A stretch of 64,000 nucleotides of DNA from Chitinophaga varians (lineage in GTDB: Bacteria > Bacteroidota > Bacteroidia > Chitinophagales > Chitinophagaceae). A model generated the notes under the pieces. That model was not told the DNA's origin, made no database searches, and saw only the letters and a program-made list of their open reading frames with translations. The translations under genes were made by a program, and so were the position numbers. Position 1 is the first letter of the stretch; every line of letters starts with the position of its first letter. The stretch spans positions 1,984,001-2,048,000 of the forward strand of contig NZ_JABAIA010000002.1 of assembly GCF_012641275.1 (NCBI RefSeq), read 5' to 3'. Of the stretch, positions 36,083 through 43,943 are shown piece by piece.

Positions 36083-36928
36083 ATGAAAAAACTGAGAAAT
36101 GCGTGGCTGCTGGCGGGAGGTTTAGCGGTGGCAATGTTTGCACAGTCTGCTAAGGGCCAGGCCAGGGCAGATGCATTGGGCTGGAAACTGGGTGCCCAGG
36201 CATGGACATTCAACCATTTTACGCTGGCGGAAGCGCTGGACAAAATGGACAGCTGTGGTATCCAGTATGTGGAAGCCTTTCCGGGCCAGACCATCGGCGG
36301 TGGCATTGAAGGCAAACTGGACTATCATATGTCTCCCGACAAACAGGAAAAGGTAAAAGAACTGTTTAAGAAGAAACACAAGGTACTGATGGCTTTTGGC
36401 GTGGTAGTGCCCAATTCCGAAGCAGAATGGCGTATGTTGTTCGACTTTGCCAACAGGATGGGCATCCAGAGCATCACCAGTGAGCCGCAGGCGGAGTACC
36501 TGGACCTGATTTCTTCGCTCTGTGACCGCTACAACATCAAACTGGCGATCCATGACCATCCGAAACCAAGCCCTTACTGGAACCCTGAAGCCGTGCTGAA
36601 AGCTATCGAAGGCAGAAGCAAATTGATGGGCGCCTGCGCTGACATCGGTCACTGGGTACGTTCCGGCCTCGATCCGGTAGAATGCCTGAAGAAACTGAAC
36701 GGCCACATTGTAAGCCTGCATTTCAAGGACCTGAATGAAAAATCTGAAAAAGGACATGACGTGATCTGGGGCAACGGTGTTTGTCAGATACCAAAAGTAC
36801 TGGAGACGCTGAAAGCACAGAAGTTCAAAGGCCTTTTCTCTGCAGAATATGAGTACAACTGGGACACTAACGTACCGGAAGTAAAAGAAAGCGCTGCTTT
36901 CTGGAGAACAATGGTAAGCAACCTGTAA
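36083..36928 (+). CDS. Secreted sugar phosphate isomerase/epimerase-like protein (xylose isomerase-like TIM barrel)
   Basis: The protein of about 281 residues starts with a signal peptide (MKKLRNAWLLAGGLAVAMFA, cleaved near AKGQ). The TIM-barrel domain has metal-ligand-type residues in YVEAFPG, AIHDHPKP, ADIGHW, SLHFKDLN and FSAEYEYNWD. The TTG-initiated frame from 36032 is not needed; ATG 36083 begins the signal peptide. Periplasmic AP-endonuclease-2-like barrels are common in Bacteroidota sugar loci, with unknown substrate. Confidence 0.86.
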   Translation: MKKLRNAWLLAGGLAVAMFAQSAKGQARADALGWKLGAQAWTFNHFTLAEALDKMDSCGIQYVEAFPGQTIGGGIEGKLDYHMSPDKQEKVKELFKKKHKVLMAFGVVVPNSEAEWRMLFDFANRMGIQSITSEPQAEYLDLISSLCDRYNIKLAIHDHPKPSPYWNPEAVLKAIEGRSKLMGACADIGHWVRSGLDPVECLKKLNGHIVSLHFKDLNEKSEKGHDVIWGNGVCQIPKVLETLKAQKFKGLFSAEYEYNWDTNVPEVKESAAFWRTMVSNL

Positions 36929-36938
36929 TCATTTAATT

Positions 36939-37010
36939 TTTCCCATAAACCAAGAGCCCCTCTGGTCCGGTGTTATCCGGTTGCCAGAGGGGCTCTTGGT
37001 TTATGGGAAA
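36939..37010. terminator. Long perfect inverted repeat between convergent genes
   Basis: Two 27-nt arms (36939-36965 and 36984-37010) are perfectly complementary around an 18-nt loop. The outer ends are A/T-rich, so it can terminate both the isomerase-like gene and the DUF2723 gene. It is unusually long for a bacterial terminator. Confidence 0.85.
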
Positions 37011-37031
37011 TTTTAGTCTTTCCTTATTTTG

Positions 37032-40000
37032 TTATTTGGAGGAGTCGGGGGCTGCTTTGGGGGCTGCGTTAGAATCCTCTGTGTTCATGTTTTGCATGCC
37101 TTCGCGGGCGTGTTGGCCACCGGGGCCGAAATCCACCTTCATACGTTCCAGCCATTGAACGAACTGTTCAGCGGTCTGTCCGTCACGCTGCAGGTCGGAA
37201 GTGAGTCTGCTGGCGGGCAAGGACTGGTAGTAGCGGATTTGCTGCTGGCAGTCTTTGATGATCTGGGCGCTCAGTTCTTCCGCGCGTTTTACATCACCGG
37301 CAATGTAGTGTGCGTACACTGTTTGCAGGGACGTATAGTTGTGCATGTTACCCGGAGTGGTCATCGCATACGGGAAGTTAACTTCCTTGAGGTTTTTGTC
37401 CATATAGGAGAGCACGGAGATAGCGCTGTCTTTGGAAGCACCGCCCTGAGTCATGGCCACGCTGAGGCGGGTGTAGGACTGGCGCAGGTAGGTCAGCATC
37501 TTACGGTTCGGTTCATCGAAGTAAGTACCTGGTGTCTGAGCACCACCGAAAGAGAACTTGTGCATCAGGTTATCGTACATCACTCCTACGTTGGCGTTGA
37601 TGTCCATGCCCAGCGGGTCGGTCGCTGTTGGTTTAGGCAACGGCACCAGGTGGTAAGCCAGACCATCGGTTTGCAGGTAATCATTCAGACCGAGGTCAGT
37701 AGGGCTGGTGAAGTAGATCGGGCGTTTCCAGTTGTTGGTGGCGATGATATCGTAAACAGCCAGGTCATTTTTCAGCAGGTAGCTTTTGGTGACCTTGATG
37801 GGCACCTGCGGCAGGATTTTATCTGCGTCTTTTGCACCTACAACGCCGTATTTCAGCACTTCTTCCTTGTTAACCGGGATAAACAACTGGCGGGTAGGCA
37901 GGAAGTTTTCTGCGCCACCGTCCTGGGTGTTGATCTTGTTGTGTTCATCATCGCTTCCCATGAAGTCCATGATGTCTTTCAGGTTGAAGTATTTATCGGC
38001 CGGAATATTTCCCGGATCGAAGAAGCGGATGTAGTTGCGGGTTTCGCCCTGGTATTTCTCAGGTGTCCAGCTCATCGGGATGGCCGGGCTTTTGTTGACC
38101 ATTCTGCGTTGCTGATCGATGTACCAGTCCACGCCCAGGAGGCTGAGGTTGATCACCCTGATATCCTGGCGGATGCCTTCCACTTCCTGTGCATACCACA
38201 GCGGGTAGGTATCGTTATCGCCTACCGTAAAGAGGATAGCGTTAGGCTGGCAGGATTCCAGGTAATCTTTCGCGATATCGCGGGCGATGTATTTGGTAGA
38301 GCGGTCGTGGTCGTCCCATTCCTGAGCGGCCATCAGTACCGGCACGGCCAGGAGGCAGAGGGCGGTAGCGATGGTGGGAGACAGGGCGCTTTTGGTTTTC
38401 TTTTTCAGGAAGTTGTACACAGCGAGCACGCCGAGGCCGATCCAGATAGCGAAAGCGTAGAAAGAGCCTACATAAGCGTAGTCACGTTCACGTGGCTGGT
38501 TACCCGCCTGGTTGAGGTACAGTACGATCGCGATGCCCGTAAAGAAGAACAGGAGCGATACCACGAGGGTATCTTTACGATGGTTGTTGTACTGGAAGAA
38601 GAAACCGATGATACCGAGGATGAACGGCAGGAAGAACAGGGTATTGTGTCCTTTGTTTTCTTTCAGGCTGTCCGGCATCATGCTCTGGTCGCCATAGATC
38701 ATGTTATCGATGAAGGGGATACCGGAGATCCAGTTACCGTCACGTACGTTGCCGTAGCCCTGGGTATCGTTTTGTTTTCCGACGAAGTTCCACATGAAGT
38801 AGCGGAAGTACATGAAGTTCATCTGGTATTGCACAAAGAACTTGATGTTATCGCCGAAGCCTGGTTTTTCGTTGGCGTCGAGTCCGAGCCAGGAGCGGTA
38901 GAAGTCCGCGTGCCCCTGATCGTTGCTGGCGTCCCATACGCGTGGGAACAGCATCATATCTTCGGAAGCGTATTTAGGCTCCATCTTTTTGCCGGCCACC
39001 ACGTATTTCTTAGCGCCGCGGGCGTAGATGTTGCCGCCTTCGTCATACCGTTCGGGGCGGGCGGTGAACACCTGACCATAGATCAGGGGGAAATCGCCAT
39101 ATTGTTCGCGGCCGAGGTAACCTACGAGGGAGATCGGGTTGTCCACGTTGTACATATCTACAGAAGGATTGGAAGTAGAACGCACCATGGTGGTGATATA
39201 CGTAGAATATCCGAGGAGAGTGAAGAGAATGAAGAGGATGGTCAACCGGCTGAAGTGCAGTGTTTTGCCTGCCTCGAGTTTAACGCCGAATGCTTTCAGC
39301 AGGGTTGGTATCAGCAGGAAGAATGCTGCCAGTAATACTTTGAAGAATACCACGCCGCCGCTGGTGTCATTGTAGGCGGGTACCAGGATCACGGAGGCGA
39401 TCACGATCAGCGGAGCATACAGGCCGAGTTTGGGTTTTCTGTAACCCAGCACCAGTACTGCGGTAATCGCTGCAAAGTAGAAGATAAACCCGGAGAAGTA
39501 GCCCATGCCGAGGTTATTGACGAAGATAACGTCCATATAACCGGAGGCCTTTACCGTATCCTGGATCAGGTATTTCTGGATCATACCGGTGATGGCACAG
39601 CCGATGATGAAAGCCCAGAAAGTGCCCCATGCAGTGGGTTTGAATCTTTTGAAGTAGTACACCATAACGATGGCCGGGATGGTGAGGAGGTTGAGCAGGT
39701 GTACCCCGATGGAGAGGCCCAGGAGGTAAGCGATCAACACGATCCATCTGTCGGCATAAGGTTCGTCGGCCTCATGTTCCCATTTGAGGATGGCCCAGAA
39801 CACGATGGCGGTAAAGAAGGAGGACATACCATATACTTCACCTTCCACAGCGGAGAACCAGAATGAATCAGAAAAGGTATACGCGAGAGACCCTACGATA
39901 CCGGCGCCCATGATAGCGATCATTTTTTCACGGGAGATTTCTTCACCGGCTTTAACCATTAGACGACGGGCGAAGTGCGTGATGGTCCAGAAGAGGAACA

Positions 40001-40265
40001 GGATGGTGAAACCACTGGCCAGGGCAGTCATGGTATTTACGCCCAGGGCGGCCTGTGAGGGTTTCAGGAACATGCTGAAGAGTCTTCCGAGCAACACGAA
40101 CAGGGGTGCTCCGGGAGGGTGGGGGACTTGTACTTTGTACGCACTGGAAATGAACTCGCCGCAGTCCCACAAGCTGCCCGTGGCCTCCATAGTCATAATG
40201 TAAACAGAGCAGGCTATGATGCAAATCACCCAGCCAACTATGTTGTTGGTCCTTTTAAAATTCAT
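37032..40265 (-). CDS. DUF2723 membrane protein (GT-C/TMEM260-like)
   Basis: This 1077-residue protein has about 13 N-terminal membrane segments and a large soluble C-terminal domain after about residue 640. The start shows the family signature VYIMTMEATGSLWDCGEFISSAYKVQ... with HPPGAPLF. DUF2723 proteins are related to protein O-mannosyltransferases and TMEM260 and probably transfer sugars from lipid donors to secreted proteins. A CAAAAATA sequence at 40286-40293 (TATTTTTG on the minus strand) is a possible -7 box 21 bp upstream. Confidence 0.88.
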   Translation of the reverse strand: MNFKRTNNIVGWVICIIACSVYIMTMEATGSLWDCGEFISSAYKVQVPHPPGAPLFVLLGRLFSMFLKPSQAALGVNTMTALASGFTILFLFWTITHFARRLMVKAGEEISREKMIAIMGAGIVGSLAYTFSDSFWFSAVEGEVYGMSSFFTAIVFWAILKWEHEADEPYADRWIVLIAYLLGLSIGVHLLNLLTIPAIVMVYYFKRFKPTAWGTFWAFIIGCAITGMIQKYLIQDTVKASGYMDVIFVNNLGMGYFSGFIFYFAAITAVLVLGYRKPKLGLYAPLIVIASVILVPAYNDTSGGVVFFKVLLAAFFLLIPTLLKAFGVKLEAGKTLHFSRLTILFILFTLLGYSTYITTMVRSTSNPSVDMYNVDNPISLVGYLGREQYGDFPLIYGQVFTARPERYDEGGNIYARGAKKYVVAGKKMEPKYASEDMMLFPRVWDASNDQGHADFYRSWLGLDANEKPGFGDNIKFFVQYQMNFMYFRYFMWNFVGKQNDTQGYGNVRDGNWISGIPFIDNMIYGDQSMMPDSLKENKGHNTLFFLPFILGIIGFFFQYNNHRKDTLVVSLLFFFTGIAIVLYLNQAGNQPRERDYAYVGSFYAFAIWIGLGVLAVYNFLKKKTKSALSPTIATALCLLAVPVLMAAQEWDDHDRSTKYIARDIAKDYLESCQPNAILFTVGDNDTYPLWYAQEVEGIRQDIRVINLSLLGVDWYIDQQRRMVNKSPAIPMSWTPEKYQGETRNYIRFFDPGNIPADKYFNLKDIMDFMGSDDEHNKINTQDGGAENFLPTRQLFIPVNKEEVLKYGVVGAKDADKILPQVPIKVTKSYLLKNDLAVYDIIATNNWKRPIYFTSPTDLGLNDYLQTDGLAYHLVPLPKPTATDPLGMDINANVGVMYDNLMHKFSFGGAQTPGTYFDEPNRKMLTYLRQSYTRLSVAMTQGGASKDSAISVLSYMDKNLKEVNFPYAMTTPGNMHNYTSLQTVYAHYIAGDVKRAEELSAQIIKDCQQQIRYYQSLPASRLTSDLQRDGQTAEQFVQWLERMKVDFGPGGQHAREGMQNMNTEDSNAAPKAAPDSSK

Positions 40266-40437
40266 AAGGTTGTTTTAAGGTCCGACAAAAATATAAAAAG
40301 TAGCAAATTATGCTAATCTGCCGAACAGTTTTAACTTTTTGTAAATATCTTTTTAATTGTTAGCTATCCGCTTGAATAGTAGCCGATTTGGGGGGAATTA
40401 AAATACCATTAGAATTCCCGGTCCGCCCGGCGCGCGT

Positions 40438-40731
40438 TCAGGCTTTGAAAGCCTCTGTAACGGTCCATGCTGCCGGTTTTGCGCTGAAAAGCACTTTAGT
40501 GGCGGCCCATGTTTCCCGGAAGAGGTCTGACTGCCGGTAGGCTTCCAGTGCGGTTTCGGACTCCCATTTGCTGAAGGTGAAGAAGGTGTTTCCGGAGGCC
40601 GGATGTTCCCAAAGTTCGAGGTGGAGGCATCCGGGGAAGTGCCGGATCAGATTTTGTTGACGGGAAAACAGTTCCCGGAAGGAGTTTACCTTGTCGGGCG
40701 CAAACTCCATCTTAACGAGTCTGTTGATCAT
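40438..40731 (-). CDS. Antibiotic biosynthesis monooxygenase (ABM) domain protein
   Basis: The 97-residue ferredoxin-like protein of the ABM family shows VKMEFAPDKV, LELWEHPASGNTFFTFSKWES and a C-terminal WTVTEAF. Small proteins of this kind include quinol monooxygenases and haem-degrading enzymes; the exact role is unknown. The ATG overlaps the stop of the upstream adenosyltransferase gene (ATGA, 40728-40731), so the two are coupled. Confidence 0.83.
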   Translation of the reverse strand: MINRLVKMEFAPDKVNSFRELFSRQQNLIRHFPGCLHLELWEHPASGNTFFTFSKWESETALEAYRQSDLFRETWAATKVLFSAKPAAWTVTEAFKA

Positions 40732-41555
40732 TGAAATATTATTCTGACAGTTTGGTAAAATGAAAGTTGCTGGAAGCCGGTGGGCTGAGTCAGTTGGTCC
40801 CTGCGGAATCCCTGCAGGCCGAAGAGGCCGGCGGCATTTCCTTTGTTGATGGCTATTTCGAGATAGCCGGCAGCGTTAAAGAGGGCCAGTTTCTGGCCTT
40901 CGGGCACGTCGGCGTAGGATTCGCTGATCTGGTTGATGACTTCATTGCGGCGGAAGAATATCTGGAAGCGGCGGTTCTTGCGTTGCGCATCGAACTGGTC
41001 GCGGGTGATATTGACCACTACGTTTTCGAAGCTGTCGATATGGATGATCTGGCCTTCGATGAAGTCATCGCCTACCAGGGGTTGCAGGTTATGTTTCACC
41101 TGGATCTGTTGGGTGAGAGGGGCTATTTCCCCGAGCGCTTTGCCTCTGCTCAGTTCACGGGCAGCCATGGCCAGCAGCTGGATCATGGTGAACGTGGTCT
41201 TGGGCGCATTGGCGGGCAGCGGTATTTTCACCACTTTCTCCGGCATACCTCCGGCGATCATGGTCAGCAGGCCGTTATCGGCGCAGCCGATATACTGGCC
41301 GTTATGTTCGGCCACCAGGACGTGGTCCGGTTTCCGGTCGAACAGATTGATCAATACAAAATGGAACGTGCCGAGCGGAAACCAGGCGAAAGCGCTTTTA
41401 CAGATGTAAGTAGCCTGGGGGAGATTGAACGGGCTGATATGGTGGGTGATGTCAGTAACATGACATTCCGGGCAGTAATGCCAGAGCTGCCCTTTGATGG
41501 CACCTACCAGGTAATCCTGCATCCCTATGTCTGATGTTAATGTTATAATGGACAT
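40728..41555 (-). CDS. SAM hydroxide adenosyltransferase (DUF62 family)
   Basis: The protein of about 275 residues has the family hallmark TLTSDIGMQDYLVGAIKG at the N-terminus, then DITHHISPFN, a central ADNGL motif and VGDDF. The enzyme hydrolyses SAM to adenosine and methionine. The frame is open to 41594, but ATG 41555 (MSIITLTSD) starts at the first beta strand. It is cotranscribed with the ABM-domain gene through a 4-bp overlap. Confidence 0.9.
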   Translation of the reverse strand: MSIITLTSDIGMQDYLVGAIKGQLWHYCPECHVTDITHHISPFNLPQATYICKSAFAWFPLGTFHFVLINLFDRKPDHVLVAEHNGQYIGCADNGLLTMIAGGMPEKVVKIPLPANAPKTTFTMIQLLAMAARELSRGKALGEIAPLTQQIQVKHNLQPLVGDDFIEGQIIHIDSFENVVVNITRDQFDAQRKNRRFQIFFRRNEVINQISESYADVPEGQKLALFNAAGYLEIAINKGNAAGLFGLQGFRRDQLTQPTGFQQLSFYQTVRIIFQ

Positions 41556-41753
41556 GCCAGAAATTCTAAATCCCGCTCTAAATTCACATTTCAACGCCCT
41601 TCCTTGCTAACAGTTACCGGTATCACATCTGAATGGCATAATTAAATGTCCGCTTTCCTTCCAAAAAAGATGCCATGGGGTTTTAAATGCAATCTCATTG
41701 CAAATAAAGGTAAAAATACCGATGGCGCCTATTTTAAGCAGAAAATTTGATTT

Positions 41754-42569
41754 TTACTGTAAAGGGGAATTGGGTTCTTTCTTAAAGTGGTTATAAACGA
41801 GTTTGTCCAGCATGCCGGGTATCACCCTGCTGAGGAATACGGTGAGTTTGCCCTGTCCTGTCAGTACCAGCGTGCGTTTGCGCTTAGCGATAGCTTTGGC
41901 GATGGCTGTTGCCACGGCTTCAGCGCTCATGAGTTTGTCCTCGTCGAGCGGCGTTTCACTCTGTGCCTGTCCCTGCGGGTCCAGCGCCGTATTCCGTATA
42001 TTCGACGACGTGAAGCCAGGGCATACCCACATCACGTTGACGCCTGTATGCAGATTCTCGGTCCTCAATGCCTCGAGGAAACCCTGCATTGCGAATTTGG
42101 AAGCGGAGTAGCCGGTCCGCCCCGGAAGGCCTCTATATCCCGCGATAGAAGAAACTCCCACGACAGTGCCCTTCGACGCCAGGATAGCCGGCAACGCATA
42201 CTTGGTGCAATAAACAGTCCCCCAGAAATTGATATCCATCAGCGACTTCAGCACACTCAAATCCAGATCACGGAACAGCGCCCGCATGGAAATACCTGCG
42301 TTGTTGATCAACACGTCAATACCGCCGAACTGTTTATTCACCGCTTCAATGAATGCCTTACAATCGTCTTCTTTACTCACGTCCGCAACAAAGATGAACA
42401 GCCCCTTCGGATTATTCAGCTCATTGCGCAGCGCTTCCAGCGCCGGCAGCTTGCGGCCGCATACCGCCACGTTAGCGCCGTGTTGCAGCATCTCCACCAC
42501 CATGGCCCTGCCAATCCCCGACGATCCGCCGGTAATAACCACTGTCTTGTTCTGAAAGAAAGTTTTCAT
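41754..42569 (-). CDS. Short-chain dehydrogenase/reductase
   Basis: The SDR of about 271 residues has the cofactor motif TGGSSGIG at the N-terminus, NNAGIS in the middle and the catalytic YSASK, preceded by the VSSIAGYRG serine region. The ATG at 42569 (MKTFFQNK) is preferred over the frame open to 42590. A CAAAAATA at 42588-42595 (TATTTTTG on the minus strand) is a candidate -7 box. The C-terminal hydrophobic stretch resembles lipid-associated SDRs. Confidence 0.88.
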   Translation of the reverse strand: MKTFFQNKTVVITGGSSGIGRAMVVEMLQHGANVAVCGRKLPALEALRNELNNPKGLFIFVADVSKEDDCKAFIEAVNKQFGGIDVLINNAGISMRALFRDLDLSVLKSLMDINFWGTVYCTKYALPAILASKGTVVGVSSIAGYRGLPGRTGYSASKFAMQGFLEALRTENLHTGVNVMWVCPGFTSSNIRNTALDPQGQAQSETPLDEDKLMSAEAVATAIAKAIAKRKRTLVLTGQGKLTVFLSRVIPGMLDKLVYNHFKKEPNSPLQ

Positions 42570-42709
42570 GGGTATATTTTTGCACTGCAAAAATAGGCGA
42601 GAAGTTCATAGTAACAGCATTTTATTATAGGTGTGATACATATTTGTACTGCTGTTATTGGCTTATAAGCCTTATTGGTGGGGATCTTCAGAATTTTTTT
42701 GACAAAAAC

Positions 42710-42739
42710 TTGTTTAAAAATAAATTATTCCTATTTTTG
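42710..42739 (+). promoter_or_regulatory. Promoter of tRNA-Lys
   Basis: TTG at 42710-42712, a 19-bp spacer and TATTTTTG at 42732-42739 match the Bacteroidota pattern. A short CCCTT/AAGGG hairpin occupies the leader before the tRNA. Confidence 0.8.
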
Positions 42740-42761
42740 CACTCCCTTCAGAAAAGGGAAT

Positions 42762-42834
42762 GATTCCGTAGCTCAGTTGGTAGAGCAATACACTTTTAAT
42801 GTATGGGCCCTGGGTTCGAGTCCCAGCGGGATCA
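42762..42834 (+). tRNA. tRNA-Lys (TTT)
   Basis: This 73-nt tRNA has acceptor GATTCCG/CGGGATC, D arm GCTC...GAGC, anticodon loop CTTTTAA (anticodon TTT), T arm CTGGG/CCCAG with TTCGAGT, and discriminator A. Its 3' end is duplicated at 47660-47675, the mark of an integration event at this tRNA. Confidence 0.97.
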
Positions 42835-42836
42835 CA
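42821..42836 (+). repeat. Left attachment-type direct repeat (attL) in the tRNA-Lys 3' end
   Basis: TCCCAGCGGGATCACA forms the T-arm and acceptor end of tRNA-Lys and recurs exactly at 47660-47675. The 4.84 kb enclosed is AT-rich and differs in composition from the flanks. Confidence 0.8.
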
Positions 42837-42847
42837 GACAACTTATA

Positions 42848-42880
42848 AACCTCGCGCTAGTCGCGGGGTTTTGTTTTTTT
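42848..42880 (+). terminator. Terminator after tRNA-Lys
   Basis: A 9-bp stem AACCTCGCG/CGCGGGGTT with one G-T pair and a CTAGT loop is followed by TTGTTTTTTT. The rest of the gap to 43171 shows no gene. Confidence 0.85.
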
Positions 42881-43170
42881 AGTTGGAGTGGTTAGTTGAG
42901 TTCCTTTTGTATAACCCCGATTTCTTTCCCGTACTTTATACAGGTTAATCAGCTTTTACTAAGATACGAAATATTAAACAAGATATTATTGTAACCTGCT
43001 TCGTTTTTTATATTAGACGATAACATCAAGGTACCTTGGCGTTTTTGAATGTAAAAATAATGGGCCTTGCCTTAAGGTGCTAATAATCTAAACTATTTAT
43101 TGGGTAATAACTTTTTTATCAATGGATATTGAGGTCTAGTTTGATATGTTATTCCAATACGTTTAGTAAT

Positions 43171-43203
43171 AAGGATAGAAAGCAATCAATACTTTCTATC
43201 CTT
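43171..43203. terminator. Terminator of the acidic-tail small protein gene
   Basis: A 12-bp perfect stem AAGGATAGAAAG/CTTTCTATCCTT with a 9-nt loop lies 7 bp after the stop codon on the minus strand. Confidence 0.7.
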
Positions 43204-43209
43204 TCAATT

Positions 43210-43527
43210 CTAGTTGCATTCATCATCATCATCATTCTGATTTTTTTTATGATCCTCATCATCATCGAAGTCAAAATGTTTTACTCCCTTGGTTTTGTAT
43301 TTCATACAAAACCAACCATTTTTGCCATTCGGACTAACTGATGCATGTATGTATAAATCCGAAACGTTTCGGTATTCTATTGGTACATCAAATTCATTGG
43401 GGTCTCCTGAATTCCAAGTTTTCCAAAATTTTCTATCATCGCTGTCAGTACCAATTTGGAAAGTAATTTGGGAAGCTTGAGTCTTTCCTGTGTTTACAGA
43501 AATCCACCAGCCGTTTTTTTCTGCCAT
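43210..43527 (-). CDS. Small hypothetical protein with acidic tail
   Basis: The 105-residue protein has no recognised family. The first ~85 residues look like a small beta-rich domain with many aromatics (NGWWISVNTGK, FWKTWNSGD, GKNGWFCMKY). The tail is a run of Asp, Glu, His, Lys and Asn encoded by a GAT/CAT triplet tract. It lies downstream of the 865-residue ATPase gene on the same strand, 417 bp away, and has its own terminator. It could be an accessory factor of that system; this is inference. Confidence 0.6.
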   Translation of the reverse strand: MAEKNGWWISVNTGKTQASQITFQIGTDSDDRKFWKTWNSGDPNEFDVPIEYRNVSDLYIHASVSPNGKNGWFCMKYKTKGVKHFDFDDDEDHKKNQNDDDDECN

Positions 43528-43943
43528 ATATTTTATTTTACATTTGCCTACTCTATACAGTTTTCGGCTAAACCTGTTGCGTACTCTATTATTTTATGTT
43601 GCTTTTCCGCTTTCTCCAACATTAGATGGCAAGTCCCGATTTGCCTATTTAATTCATGATGTGATAAAATATTTGGACGGTTATAAATCTCTCCATTTAG
43701 GATTGTCAGATTGATTGGTGGTGTAATTAAAATGGCAATAGCCTATCGTTGTAAAAACACTTGTTCATAAGGTGCTTTTGTTCTTCCAAGAGGCAGGTGT
43801 ATTTTTCTTTTCACCGGCGGTAAAATTCTTAATGTTACATTTAAAAATCATTCTCTAATTGCAAACAATTATGCGAACATATAGTATCCAAATTCATTTT
43901 GAGCTCCAATTTTATAGGTTGCATAGTCTTGAGGTTAGCAGAA
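43528..43943. other. AT-rich intergenic gap, no gene seen
   Basis: These 416 bp between the small protein and the HEPN-STAND gene hold only short ORFs with no coding character. Nothing else is recognised here. Confidence 0.5.

Noticed and set aside
37029..39335. 768-codon plus-strand ORF opposite the DUF2723 gene
   Set aside because: It is antisense to a membrane protein with family signatures. Long shadow ORFs are expected from the codon bias here, and no start signal or domain was found.
43219..43266. GAT/CAT triplet tract as a possible CRISPR or microsatellite array
   Set aside because: It lies in the coding tail of the 105-residue protein and gives Asp codons. There are no spacers.
43490..43714. 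74-codon plus-strand ORF in the island
   Set aside because: It is hydrophobic low-complexity translation of AT-rich DNA, overlaps the start of the 105-residue gene, and has no start signal.
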